This document shows, piece by piece, positions 1 to 10,100 of a stretch of DNA of 64,000 bases. The translations under genes and the position numbers were made by a program. Source of the DNA: Phycisphaeraceae bacterium (lineage in GTDB: Bacteria > Planctomycetota > Phycisphaerae > Phycisphaerales > Phycisphaeraceae); NCBI GenBank assembly GCA_020851735.1, contig JADZCD010000005.1, positions 1 to 64,000 on the forward strand, given 5' to 3'. Under the pieces are notes generated by a model, which was not told the DNA's origin, made no database searches, and worked only from the letters and a program-made list of their open reading frames with translations. Each line of letters begins with the position of its first letter. The stretch's first letter is position 1.

Positions 1-353
1 CGTGCCCCCGGCCACGTTCGCGCAGGCTCAGGCCACGCCAGGCTCCGCTCCGCTACGCCTGGCATGTCCTGAGCCACAACCCAGCCAGTGCGCATAACCA
101 CTGGTACAAAATCTGGGGTCAGACCAGTGTGCGTTTGTGCGCGCGGGGAAGTAGGGTACGGGGTACAGGGTAGGGGGTAGAGGGGAGAAAGGAGAAAATT
201 GAGAGTTGAGAGGAGAGGGAAGGGGAGACGTCCTCCGCCATGCGAGGGCGGGGAGGAGATTAAGACAGTCCCTCACAGCCGCAGCGGCGGCTTAGCCGCT
301 GGACCTGTTCCGTCCACCGCCCGCATTGCCTGATCCCAACCCACTCTTTCTCC
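1..353. other. Non-coding region downstream of the first DUF2961 gene
   Basis: No convincing gene is present; the short reading frames here lack family similarity. It holds an imperfect inverted repeat at 27-73, a stretch near 109-126 resembling the GGGGTCAGACC sequences common around REP elements, a G-rich low-complexity run at about 146-230 built on GGGTA/GGGG words, and a small GC-rich hairpin at 282-301 (arms CAGCGGC and GCCGCTG). It looks like a repeat-bearing intergenic spacer. Confidence 0.6.
27..73. repeat. Imperfect 17-bp inverted repeat (REP-like palindrome)
   Basis: The left arm begins CTCAGG and ends GCCAGGC; the right arm begins GCCTGGC and ends CCTGAG. The arms are 17 nt with three mismatches around a 13-nt loop. 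No U-run follows on either strand, so it is more like a dispersed palindromic repeat than a terminator. No second copy was noticed in this window. Confidence 0.5.
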
Positions 354-1481
354 TCACTGATCCAGGCGTTTACCCGCCTCTTCCGGCAGGATCAGGTCGG
401 CTGTCCGCTCAGATGCTGGGGCCAACGGGGGCAAGTTGCTGGTGGGCGTATCCAGATAGAAATAAGCGCAGGCACACCAGTCGTCAGCCCGTTCAAACAG
501 CGAACCCTCCGCCGCCAGGTCGACGGGCGATTCGCCCATGTACAGCACCGTGCCCTGATCGACTATCTGTTGAAGCTTTTCCCGCGGGCCCCAGCCGATC
601 TGCTGGATGGTCACGCGCACGTCCTGATGGAAATAGATCGGGTCCGGCACGTGCAGGCGATAGAACCCATACTGCATGCGCCCGCGGTCCGCCAGCGTGC
701 AGCCTTGATAGGCGTGGGCATAAAATTCCTGCCCCCAGCCTGTGCCGATGTAGTCCTCCGTGCCCGTGCCGCAAAGCGTCGGCAGGGCGTCGTCGCCGTC
801 GAGATAGACCTTCACCTCGCCTTCGCCCCACCAGGTGTCCAGATAGCGATTCATGTCCGCCCGAACGCCCAGGTGGCAGCCCAGGAAGCGCCCCTTGCCT
901 TGGACCTTGGGCAGGATTTCAAAGTCGCGCAGCAGGCGCGTGGGATTTTCGCGCCGCCAGGAGGTGTGGAAGTAGAGAGTGTCAGCCGGGTGATCGTCGC
1001 CGAGCGTGAAGTCGACGTCGAAGAAGATGCGCGGCTGGAGAACGTCCAATTCGTTGGTGACGGTGATCTTCATGCCCGTGCGAAAGGGCATGGTGACGTA
1101 GCAGTTAAAGCTGCGGCCTTCAGGTGAGGAAAACAGCGCGGATGCAAACGTGCTCATCCGCCCTAACGTGTGCCCGAAAAAGTCGCCAAAGGGAGCGGAG
1201 ACCGCCGGTTTGGCGCAGCCGTCCCAGTACATGTCCACACGCAACCCGCGTAACCGGACAGGCCGGCGGTTTTCAATCGTGGCCCAGATGCGGTGGACGC
1301 AGCCCGGCGATCCGTTGGACTCGGCGATGATCAGCGTCTCCCCCGGCTTAATCGGCACCGCGGGCTTGCCCTTGCGCCCGCGCCCAGCCTGGCCCGCGTA
1401 GCCCTTGCCAGCCTTGAAGTTTTCCGGACTGGCCCAGCGGGATTGCACGGCAGCGTAACGATGCAGGGGCAGGTCGAGCAT
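354..1481 (-). CDS. DUF2961 / GH172-family protein (copy A)
   Basis: This 375-residue protein belongs to the DUF2961 family, whose characterised members are GH172 enzymes acting on furanosyl linkages such as difructose dianhydride or arabinofuranoside. The family pattern is visible: an N-terminal RWASPENF segment, FGDFFGHTLG, a (F/Y)FDVDFTLGD segment, RRENPTR and the core GTEDYIGTGWGQEFYAHAY, then DPIYFHQDVRVTIQQIGWG. No clear signal peptide is seen, so it is probably cytoplasmic. It lies 50 bp downstream of a close paralogue on the same strand, so the two are probably co-transcribed. The ribosome site before the ATG is weak. Substrate cannot be read from the sequence. Family membership is secure; activity is inferred. 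Confidence 0.88.
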   Translation of the reverse strand: MLDLPLHRYAAVQSRWASPENFKAGKGYAGQAGRGRKGKPAVPIKPGETLIIAESNGSPGCVHRIWATIENRRPVRLRGLRVDMYWDGCAKPAVSAPFGDFFGHTLGRMSTFASALFSSPEGRSFNCYVTMPFRTGMKITVTNELDVLQPRIFFDVDFTLGDDHPADTLYFHTSWRRENPTRLLRDFEILPKVQGKGRFLGCHLGVRADMNRYLDTWWGEGEVKVYLDGDDALPTLCGTGTEDYIGTGWGQEFYAHAYQGCTLADRGRMQYGFYRLHVPDPIYFHQDVRVTIQQIGWGPREKLQQIVDQGTVLYMGESPVDLAAEGSLFERADDWCACAYFYLDTPTSNLPPLAPASERTADLILPEEAGKRLDQ

Positions 1482-1531
1482 GCCGGTATTTTAGGGAACG
1501 CTCCTGAAGAATGCTTCCTGCGTTCCGGTCG

Positions 1532-2689
1532 CTACACGTCCAGGCGCTTTTGGGGTTTCTTAGGATCGATCAGGTCAGCTAAGCGGGCAGCCAGGGGAAG
1601 CAGCGGGGGCAGGTCGTTGGCCGGTTTGTCCAGATAGAAGTACGCACACACGCACCAGTCGTCCGCCCGTTCAAAGAGCGAGCCCCTGTCGATCTGTTCA
1701 TCGGTGAGTTTGGCGTTGCCGCGGCGGAGATCAACGCCCTTGGCCTGGACCGCCCGGAGTTTGTCGGCCATCGCCCAACCCATCTGCTGGATGGTGACGC
1801 GGATGTCCTGGTGGAAGTAGATCGGGTCCGGCACGTGCAGGCGGTAGAACCCGTATTGCATGTTGGCCTTGTCAGCGATGTGCGAGCCCTGATAGCGCCC
1901 GGCGTAAAACTCCTGGCCCCACCCGGTGCCGATGTAGTCTTCCGTCCCTGTGCCGCAGAGCGTGGGGAATGGCTTGTCGCCGTCCAGGAAGACCTTCACT
2001 TCGCCTTCGCCCCACCAGATGTCCAGGTACTTGTCCACGTCCGCCCGGGCCCCCATGTGCGAACCGAGAAAGCGGCCCTTGCCCCGCACCAGGGGGAGGA
2101 TTTCAAAATCCTCGCCTAAGCGGGTGGGGTTTTCGCGGCGGAAGTGGGAGTGGAAATAGAGGACCTCGGCTGGATGCTGATGCCCTAAGGTGAAGTCGAC
2201 GTCGAAGTAAATCCACCCGTGGTCCTGGTCCAATTCGTTGGTGACGACCACCTTCATGCCGGTGCGGAACGGCATGGGGATATAGCAATTAAAGCTCCGA
2301 CCTTCGGGTGCGGCAAAGAGCTCGGACTCAAACCTGCTCATCTGGCCTAAGGTGTGCCCGAAGAAGTCGCCGAACGGCACGCTGACGGCAGGTTTGGCGC
2401 AGCCGTCCCAGTAGATGTCCAGACGCAGGCCGCGCAGCCCAGCGGGGGAACGGTTTTGGAGCGTAGCCCAGATGCGATGGACCAGGCCATGACTCCCGGT
2501 CGGGCAGGTGACGTCGGCAAGGACCAGGGATTGATGGGCGTGAATGAAAACGCAGGCGCTGCCCTTGCGTCCGTCGTGCGCTTGCCCAGCCTGGCCTTTG
2601 GCGGCGGTGAAGTTTTCCGGGCTGGCCCAGCGAGTCTGGAGGTGAGGGGCGTGTTGGTAGAAGGCAGTGGGGGCGGGGGGTGTGGACAT
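1532..2689 (-). CDS. DUF2961 / GH172-family protein (copy B)
   Basis: A 385-residue paralogue of the downstream gene, collinear over its whole length. It carries the same landmarks (RWASPENF, FGDFFGHTLGQMS, HFRRENPTR, GTEDYIGTGWGQEFYA, DPIYFHQDIRVTIQQMGW) plus a short extra segment near residues 330-345. The frame is open 44 codons further upstream, but I place the start at the ATG at 2689: an AGGA sits about 8 nt before it, and the upstream extension has no family similarity. It is the first gene of a two-gene minus-strand unit, divergent from rpoB. It is probably a glycoside hydrolase-type enzyme of plant or microbial glycan breakdown (inference). The pair looks like a tandem duplication. 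Confidence 0.88.
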   Translation of the reverse strand: MSTPPAPTAFYQHAPHLQTRWASPENFTAAKGQAGQAHDGRKGSACVFIHAHQSLVLADVTCPTGSHGLVHRIWATLQNRSPAGLRGLRLDIYWDGCAKPAVSVPFGDFFGHTLGQMSRFESELFAAPEGRSFNCYIPMPFRTGMKVVVTNELDQDHGWIYFDVDFTLGHQHPAEVLYFHSHFRRENPTRLGEDFEILPLVRGKGRFLGSHMGARADVDKYLDIWWGEGEVKVFLDGDKPFPTLCGTGTEDYIGTGWGQEFYAGRYQGSHIADKANMQYGFYRLHVPDPIYFHQDIRVTIQQMGWAMADKLRAVQAKGVDLRRGNAKLTDEQIDRGSLFERADDWCVCAYFYLDKPANDLPPLLPLAARLADLIDPKKPQKRLDV

Positions 2690-3014
2690 CAGCGGATTCC
2701 TGATTAGGGGTGATTTAAGTAAGACGGGCCGAAAGGATAGCACGGCAGTGTGGATAATAAATTCCTTTGATTTTGCGGTTGGGGCGAGGGGGAGGTTCTT
2801 GAGGGTTTCGGTCAGAGCCAACCGTGGCTGACGAGCCGTGGCTTTAAAGGTCGGCCAAGGGACGCAGCCCCCGGTTGCCGGCAGGGAATCGTCCGCAGAA
2901 ATATTGTCGTAAACAATTGCTGGGAATGCGATTGCGATATCGGGTGTCGGTTAGTCTCTCTGAAATGAACTAGTCAGCCTCCGCGCAGGTAATAAGGATA
3001 GGGGTGGGTGGTTG

Positions 3015-3033
3015 TGGATACCTAGGGTATCCA
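3015..3033. promoter_or_regulatory. 8-bp inverted repeat upstream of rpoB promoter 1
   Basis: Arms TGGATACC and GGTATCCA are separated by TAG. The repeat ends just before the candidate -35 of the first rpoB promoter. It could be an operator or an upstream hairpin; the sequence does not say which. Confidence 0.35.
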
Positions 3034-3034
3034 T

Positions 3035-3064
3035 TTAGACCCATAAGCGGTTTGGCCCTATAAT
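3035..3064 (+). promoter_or_regulatory. Candidate rpoB promoter P1
   Basis: TTAGAC at 3035-3040 and TATAAT at 3059-3064, spacer 18 nt. The -10 is a perfect consensus. It would give a leader of about 170 nt before rpoB. Confidence 0.5.
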
Positions 3065-3126
3065 CAGGTTTGCGGCAGGCTTGGGAAGTCAATCACAGGG
3101 GAGAAGCAATACAGTTGTACCCCCAT

Positions 3127-3155
3127 TTGCATGAAAACAAATCAGTTCTTATAAT
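3127..3155 (+). promoter_or_regulatory. Candidate rpoB promoter P2
   Basis: TTGCAT at 3127-3132 and TATAAT at 3150-3155, spacer exactly 17 nt. The expected start is near 3162, about 80 nt before the rpoB ATG. This is the better matched of the two promoters. Confidence 0.6.
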
Positions 3156-3242
3156 GCTGGACTTTTGGCGAGCGGCGGCGTGCAAGGGACACACCCATCC
3201 CCAGACAATACAACTCTATGGCTAGCTTGATCGAGGTGATCC

Positions 3243-6200
3243 ATGCACTTTAACTTCGTGCGCGATTACTCCAAGCACGGCGATGCTTTGACTGTGCCTG
3301 ACCTTGTCGAGGTGCAAACCGCGTCCTATCGGCGGTTTGTGCAAACCGAGAAAGGTCGCGACGGTCGGGACACGAGTATTGGCTTAGAAGCCTTGCTCCG
3401 CGAAGTGTTCCCGATCGAAAGCTACGACGGCAACATGAAGCTCGAGTACCAGTACTACGAACTGGACGAACCGCGCTACACCCCCGACGAATGCCGGGAG
3501 CTGCGGCTGACCTACGGGTTGCCCTTCCGCATCGGCGTGCGGCTGGTCCGTAAGGACGCCTCGGCCATCGCCGAGGAAGAGATCTACCTGGGCGAAATCC
3601 CGATCATGATGGGCGGCGGCGAGTTCATCATCAACGGGGCCGAGCGGGTGATCGTCAACCAGCTGCACCGCTCCCCGGGCGTGGACTTCTCCATCGCCTC
3701 GGCCGAGGGCGACCGTCCGCTGCACTCTTCCCGCATCATTCCCGAGCGCGGCTCGTGGATCGAGCTGGAAGTGTCCAAGCGCGACGTGCTGCACATGCGC
3801 ATCGACCAGTCGACGAAGATTCCGGCCACCACGTTCCTGCGGGCCATCGACGAGAAAATGTCCACGGCCGAGGGGCTGCTGCGGTTGTTCTACGACGTGC
3901 AGACGCTCGAGACCAAGAAGCTCAAGCCCGAACACGTGGCGGCGGCGACGATCATCGACAAGGAATCGGGCGAGGAACTGGTGGCGGCGGGCTGCGCCAT
4001 CGGCGAGAAGATCGAAAAGGTGATGGCCTCCAACCTCAAGTCGGTGGTGGTCATCCCCAACGTCAGCGACGAACTGATCCTCAACACCATCGCCGAGGAA
4101 CGCTCGGTGCAGGTCGAGGGGCTCAACGTCACCGAGCACGAGTCCGCCCTGCTGCACCTGTACGCCCGCCTGCGTCCGGGCAACCCCCCGCAGGTGGAAA
4201 AGGCCCGCCAGCTTTTCGCCGAGAAGTTCTTCGACGAAAACCGCTATCGCCTGGGCAAGGTCGGGCGCTTCCGCATCAATCGCAAGTTCGACCTGGACGT
4301 GCCGGAAAACGTCATGACCCTGCGGGGCGAAGACTTCCTGCACGTGATCAAGTACATCCTGGACCTGCGTTCGAGCCGCAACAAGGCCCGCGTGGACGAC
4401 ATCGACCACCTGGGCAATCGCCGCTTGCGCACCTTGGACGAACTGGCGGTCGAGGAGCTCCGCAAGGGCTTCTTAAAGCTCCGCCGCACGGTGCAGGAAC
4501 GCATGAGCGTCAAGGAGCCCGACGAGCTGGCCAAGATCGCGGACTTAATCAATTCCAAGAGCATCAGCTCGGCCATCGAGCACTTTTTCGGGCGCAGCGA
4601 GCTGTCGCAGGTGGTCGACCAGACCAATCCCTTAAGCCAGCTGGTCAACGAGCGGCGTCTGTCGGCCATGGGCCCCGGCGGTTTGAACCGCAAGCGGGCG
4701 GGCTTTGAAGTGCGCGACGTGCACATCAGTCACTACGGGCGCATCTGCCCGATCGAGACGCCCGAAGGCACGAACATCGGGCTGATTTCCTCGCTGGCGC
4801 TGTATTCCAAGATCGACGCCTACGGCTTTTTGCAGACGCCCTATCGCCCGGTGCATCACGGCAAGCTGCAGGACGCGGTGGCGTATCTGCGGGCGGACGA
4901 GGAAATGAAGTGCACCCTGGCGCCGACCGACGCCCTGGAAGCGTCGGGCAAGCTGCCGACGGGGGCTGTGCTGGCCCGCGTGGACGGCGACCTGTCGCAG
5001 GTTGACAGCAAGGAAGTGCAGTTCGTGGACATCAGCCCCAAGCAGATCGTGGGCGTGTCCGCGGCCCTGATTCCCTTCCTGGAGCACGACGACGCCAACC
5101 GGGCCCTGATGGGTTCGAACATGCAGCGCCAGGCGGTGCCGCTGATTAAGACCGAGCCGCCCTGCGTGGCCACGGGTCTGGAAAAGGAAATTCCCAAGTA
5201 TTCAGGCATGCTGGTGCGGGCCAAGAACAGCGGCACGGTGACCTACGTGGACGCCCAGCGGATCATCGTGGACAACGCCGACGAATACGAACTGCGCAAG
5301 TTCGTGGGCCTCAACGAACGCACGTGCCTTAACCAGCGGCCGATCGTTTTCCTGGGCCAGAAGGTCAAGAAGAACGACATCATCGCCGACGGCGCCGCCA
5401 CCCGGCAGGGCGAATTGGCCCTGGGCAAGAACGTGCTGGTGGCCTTTAACACCTTCGACGGTTACAACTTCGAAGACGCCATCGTCTTCTCCGAGCGGCT
5501 GGTCAAGAAGGACGCCTTCACGTCGATCCACATCGAGGAATTCGACGTGGAAATCCGCGAGACCAAGCTGGGGCGTGAGGAATTCACCCGCGACATTCCC
5601 AACGTCAGCGAAAAAATGCTGTCGATGCTGGACGACAACGGGGCGATCCGCATCGGGGCGTACGTCCGTCCGGGCGACATCCTGGTGGGCAAGGTCAGCC
5701 CCAAGAGCAAGAGCGAACTGTCCCCGGAAGAGAAGCTCCTGCACGCGATCTTCGGGCGGGCCGGCGAGGACGTGAAGAACGACTCGCTGGAAGTGCCGGC
5801 CGGGACCGAAGGCATCGTCATCGGCGCCAAGCGGTTCAGCCGCCGCATGCACATGAACGAAGAGCAGAAGCGGCAGCTCCGCCGGGAGATGCGCGAATAC
5901 GAAGTGGCGATGGACACGCGGGCGTGCGATCTGTTCCGCCAGATGGTCGAACAGGTCAACGAAGTCACCGGCTCGCCGCTGATCGACCCCTCCACGCGGC
6001 AGAAGGTGGCGGCTTCGGACATCACCGAAGTGGTGATGGAGCAGATTGACTCCTTTAACCTGGACTGGATCAAGGGCTCCAAGGCCGCCAAGCAGCAGGC
6101 CGAGCAGATCCACGGCCAGTTCTGGCCGCGCATCATGGCCCTGCGGAAGGAAAAGGAACGCAAGCTGGCCCACATGAAGCGGGGCGACGAGTTGCCCAGC

Positions 6201-7037
6201 GGCGTGCTGGAAATGGTCAAGGTCTACATCGCCACCAAGCGGCAGTTGTCCGTCGGCGACAAGATGGCCGGGCGGCACGGCAACAAGGGCGTGATCGCCC
6301 GTATCGTGCCGGAAGAAGACATGCCGTTCCTCGAGGACGGCACGCCGGTGGACGTGCTCTTAAATCCCCTGGGCGTGCCCAGCCGCATGAACGTGGGGCA
6401 GATTCTTGAGACCCACCTGGGCTGGGCGTGCGCGGTGCTGGGCTTCCAGGCGGTGACCCCGGTATTTGACGGGGCCCGCGAGAAGGAAATCCATGAAGTG
6501 GTGGAAGAAGCCAACCGCCACGTGACCGAGCGCGTCAAGGACCTGGATCAGAAGAAGCAGGCCCCGCGGCCTGATGAAATCCTCGTCAAGATGCCGCCCG
6601 GCGGCAAGGTCCAGCTGCACGACGGGCGCACGGGCGAACCGTTCGACCAGAAGACCACCGTGGGCTACATGTACTTGATGAAGCTCCACCACCTGGTGGA
6701 CGACAAGATTCACGCCCGCGCCACCGGGCCTTACAGCCTGATCACCCAGCAGCCCCTAGGCGGCAAGGCTCGCACCGGCGGGCAGCGCTTTGGGGAAATG
6801 GAAGTGTGGGCTCTGGAAGGTTACGGAGCGGCGTACATTCTGCAGGAACTCTTGACGGTCAAGAGCGACGATGTGGAAGGCCGGACGAAGATTTACGAGT
6901 CCATGGTCAAGGGCACCAACACCCTGGAGGCCGGCATGCCCGTGGCCTTCGACGTGCTGTGCAACGAGATCAAGGGCCTGGGCCTGAACATCACGATGGA
7001 GAAGTCCTCGCTGGAAGGCGCGGCCAGCCCGCTCTAA
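3243..7037 (+). CDS. rpoB: DNA-directed RNA polymerase subunit beta
   Basis: 1264 residues, full length for RpoB. It forms, with RpoC, the catalytic cleft of RNA polymerase. Recognisable blocks are the rifampicin-pocket segment at about residues 450-485, [23 protein letters not shown], the [12 protein letters not shown] region, [25 protein letters not shown], and the C-terminal KLHHLVDDK (about 1147) and QQPLGGKA. The ATG at 3243 is preceded by GAGGTGAT, a near-perfect Shine-Dalgarno. In the rifampicin cluster, Asp459 and Ser474 match E. coli D516 and S531, but Asn469 occupies the H526 position. rpoC follows after 87 bp. Two promoters lie upstream. Confidence 0.98.
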   Translation: MHFNFVRDYSKHGDALTVPDLVEVQTASYRRFVQTEKGRDGRDTSIGLEALLREVFPIESYDGNMKLEYQYYELDEPRYTPDECRELRLTYGLPFRIGVRLVRKDASAIAEEEIYLGEIPIMMGGGEFIINGAERVIVNQLHRSPGVDFSIASAEGDRPLHSSRIIPERGSWIELEVSKRDVLHMRIDQSTKIPATTFLRAIDEKMSTAEGLLRLFYDVQTLETKKLKPEHVAAATIIDKESGEELVAAGCAIGEKIEKVMASNLKSVVVIPNVSDELILNTIAEERSVQVEGLNVTEHESALLHLYARLRPGNPPQVEKARQLFAEKFFDENRYRLGKVGRFRINRKFDLDVPENVMTLRGEDFLHVIKYILDLRSSRNKARVDDIDHLGNRRLRTLDELAVEELRKGFLKLRRTVQERMSVKEPDELAKIADLINSKSISSAIEHFFGRSELSQVVDQTNPLSQLVNERRLSAMGPGGLNRKRAGFEVRDVHISHYGRICPIETPEGTNIGLISSLALYSKIDAYGFLQTPYRPVHHGKLQDAVAYLRADEEMKCTLAPTDALEASGKLPTGAVLARVDGDLSQVDSKEVQFVDISPKQIVGVSAALIPFLEHDDANRALMGSNMQRQAVPLIKTEPPCVATGLEKEIPKYSGMLVRAKNSGTVTYVDAQRIIVDNADEYELRKFVGLNERTCLNQRPIVFLGQKVKKNDIIADGAATRQGELALGKNVLVAFNTFDGYNFEDAIVFSERLVKKDAFTSIHIEEFDVEIRETKLGREEFTRDIPNVSEKMLSMLDDNGAIRIGAYVRPGDILVGKVSPKSKSELSPEEKLLHAIFGRAGEDVKNDSLEVPAGTEGIVIGAKRFSRRMHMNEEQKRQLRREMREYEVAMDTRACDLFRQMVEQVNEVTGSPLIDPSTRQKVAASDITEVVMEQIDSFNLDWIKGSKAAKQQAEQIHGQFWPRIMALRKEKERKLAHMKRGDELPSGVLEMVKVYIATKRQLSVGDKMAGRHGNKGVIARIVPEEDMPFLEDGTPVDVLLNPLGVPSRMNVGQILETHLGWACAVLGFQAVTPVFDGAREKEIHEVVEEANRHVTERVKDLDQKKQAPRPDEILVKMPPGGKVQLHDGRTGEPFDQKTTVGYMYLMKLHHLVDDKIHARATGPYSLITQQPLGGKARTGGQRFGEMEVWALEGYGAAYILQELLTVKSDDVEGRTKIYESMVKGTNTLEAGMPVAFDVLCNEIKGLGLNITMEKSSLEGAASPL

Positions 7038-7083
7038 ACCGTCCGAGGAAGATCGTCGTCCGGGCCTGACATTGACGCGCCAG

Positions 7084-7101
7084 GGCGCCCCGCGGGGCGC
7101 C
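7084..7101. other. Perfect 18-bp GC palindrome between rpoB and rpoC
   Basis: GGCGCCCCGCGGGGCGCC is fully self-complementary. It sits in the 87-bp rpoB-rpoC gap, ahead of the rpoC ribosome site (GGGAG). There is no U-run, so termination is unlikely; an RNA-processing or translational role is possible but unproven. Confidence 0.5.
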
Positions 7102-7124
7102 GGATAATCGGGAGCAATCGAACC

Positions 7125-10100
7125 ATGGCCGAGACCCTCTACGATCGCGTGAACGAATACTCGTCGGTGAAGATCACCCTGGCCAGCCCCAACGACATCC
7201 GGTCGTGGAGCTTCGGCGAGGTCAAGAAGCCGGAGACCATCAACTACCGGACGTACCGTCCGGAGCGCGACGGTCTGTTCTGCGAGCGCATCTTCGGGCC
7301 GGAACGCGACTACGAATGCGCCTGCGGCAAATACAAGGGCACGAAGTTCAAGGGCATCATCTGCGATCGCTGCGGCGTGAAGGTGACGCACTCGCGCGTC
7401 CGCCGCAAGCGCATGGGCCACATCAACCTGGCCGCCCCGATCGTGCACATCTGGTTCTTTAAGAGCATGCCCAGCCGGCTGGGCAACCTGATGGGCATGA
7501 AGACCAGCGACCTGGAAAAGGTGATTTACTTCCAGGATTACGTGGTCATCGAGCCGGGCGACACGCCGCTTAAGGCCCGCCAGGTGCTGACCGAGGATGA
7601 ATACCGCCAGGCCGTGGAGAAATACGGCACCGCCTTCAACGCCATGATGGGCGCCGAGTCGGTCAAGGAACTGTTGGTGCGCTTTGATCTGGACGCCACG
7701 GCGGCGGATCTGCGCAACGACCTGAAAAACACGCGCTCCAAGCAGAAGATCAAGGAGCTGTCCAAGCGGCTGAAGATCGTCGAGCAGGTGCGCGGGTCGG
7801 GCAATCGGCCGGAGTGGATGGTGATGGACGTGATTCAGGTGATCCCGCCGGACCTGCGGCCGTTGGTGCTCCTAGAGAGCGGCAACTTCGCCACCAGCGA
7901 CTTAAACGACCTGTATCGCCGCATCATCAATCGCAATAACCGCCTCAAGAAGCTGATGGACCTCAATGCTCCCGAGGTCATCATCCGCAACGAAAAGCGC
8001 ATGCTCCAGCAGTCGGTGGACGCGCTGTTTGACAACGGGCGCTGCCGCCGGCCCGTGCTGGGCTCGAGCAATCGGCCGCTGAAGTCCCTGACGGACATGA
8101 TCAAGGGCAAGCAGGGCCGGTTCCGCGAGAACCTCTTGGGCAAGCGCGTGGACTACTCGGCCCGCTCGGTGATCGTGGTGGGCCCGGAACTGAAGCTTCA
8201 CCAGTGCGGTCTGCCTAAGAAGATCGCCCTGGAGCTGTTCCAGCCGTTTATCATCCGCAAGCTCAAGGAACACGGGCTGGCGGACACGATCAAGAGCGCC
8301 AAGAAGATGCTCGAGCGGCGCGATCCGGAAGTGTGGGACATCCTCGACGAAGTGATCGACCACCATCCGGTGCTTTTGAATCGCGCTCCGACGCTGCACC
8401 GCATGGGCATTCAGGCCTTTGAGCCGGTGCTGGTGGAAGGCAACGCGATCCGCATTCACCCGTTGGTGTGCACGGGCTTTAACGCGGACTTCGACGGCGA
8501 CCAGATGGCGGTGCACCTGCCGCTGTCCGTCGAGGCCCAGGCTGAAGCGCACGTGCTGATGCTTTCGCCGCATAATATTTTCAGCCCGTCCAACGGCAAT
8601 CCGATTATTTCGCCTTCGCAGGACATCGTGCTGGGGGTGTATTACATCACCTCCATGCCCGAGAAGCCGGCCGATCCGGCCAAGTGCATGGCGTTTAAGG
8701 ATCCGACCGAAGCGATCATGGCGTTCGATCTGCGGAAGATCAGCATCCATCAGCCGTTCTGGGTCCGTCTGCCCAAGAATCGGTTCGCGAGCATGATCGA
8801 GCAGCAGAAGGGCGTATCCAAGCCGCTGCCGGCGAACCTGCGCGTGCTGACCACCGTGGGCCGCCTGCTGTTTAACGACATCCTCCAGCAGGGCATGCCC
8901 TACTACAACTGTGCGCTGGGCAAGAAGGGCTGCTCGCGGGTGATCGACGACACGTACGCCATCAAGGGCCGACCCGCGACGATCGACCTGCTGGACAACC
9001 TCAAGGAAATCGGCTTTAAGCGTTCGACGCTGGCGGGGCTTTCCTTCGGCGTGACGGACCTGCGCATTCCCGCCCGCAAGCCGGAGATCATCGGGGCGAC
9101 GCAGAAGAAGGTCGATCGCGTCGAAAAGGCGTACCAGGCCGGCGCCATCACGCACCGCGAACGGTACAACCAGCTGTTGGACCTTTGGACGCACTGCCGC
9201 GAAGAAGTCACCAAGGAACTGCTGACGGAACTGGAAAACGACCGTCGCGACGAAAACGATCAGCCCCTGCCCCTGGCTTCGACCGAAGGCAAGCGTTATC
9301 TGAACCCGGTGTGGCTGATGAGCGACTCGGGCGCCCGCGGTAACGTCAGCCAGATTCAGCAGCTGGCGGGGATGCGCGGCTTAATGAGCAAGCCCAGCGG
9401 CGAAATCATCGAAACGCCTATCCGGGCCAACGCCCGCGAAGGCTTGAACGTGCTGGAATACTTCTCCTCGACGCACGGCGCCCGCAAGGGTCTGGCCGAT
9501 ACGGCGCTGAAGACGGCCGACTCCGGCTACCTGACGCGCAAGCTGGCCGACGTGGCCCAGAACGTCTTTATCGCCGAGAAGGATTGCGGCACCAAGCAGG
9601 GCATCACCAAGCGGGCGATCTACAAGGGCGAGGAAATCGACGTGCCGCTGCGCGAGCAGATCATCGCCCGCACGGCCCGCGAGACCATCCGCAATCCGAT
9701 TACCGATCAACTGATCGTCGAGGAAAGCCAGGTCATCACCGAGGCGGCGGCCCGGCAGATCGAGACGCTGGGCATCGACAGCGTGATGGTGCGTTCGCCG
9801 CTGACCTGTGAATCGCGCACGGGCGTGTGCGCCAAGTGCTACGGCAACGACCTGTCCACGGGCCGGCTGGTGGAAGACGGGCTGGCGGTGGGCATCATCG
9901 GGGCCCAGTCCATCGGCGAACCGGGCACGCAGCTGACCATGCGTACGTTCCATACCGGCGGTATCGGCCACCGCACCCTGGTGGAAACCGATTACCGTTC
10001 GAATTACGCCGGTTCGGTGCAGATCCGCGACGCCAACGAAGTGCCCACCAAGACGCCCGAAGGCGTGGACGTGATGGTGTCCTTAAAGCGTAACGGCGAA

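Larger units (their letters stand above)
2690..3242. other. Divergent intergenic region between DUF2961 and rpoB
   Basis: 553 bp without a gene. It contains an 8-bp inverted repeat at 3015-3033 and two good sigma70-type promoters reading toward rpoB (3035-3064 and 3127-3155). rplJ/rplL, which precede rpoB in most bacteria, are absent; the other side is occupied by glycan-degradation-type genes. Confidence 0.7.

Noticed and set aside
3384-4409. Long minus-strand open frame opposite rpoB
   Set aside because: It is antisense to a certain rpoB and exists because high GC at third positions suppresses stops on the other strand. The same applies to the long antisense frames at 5202-6278, 7902-9194 and 10083-10904.
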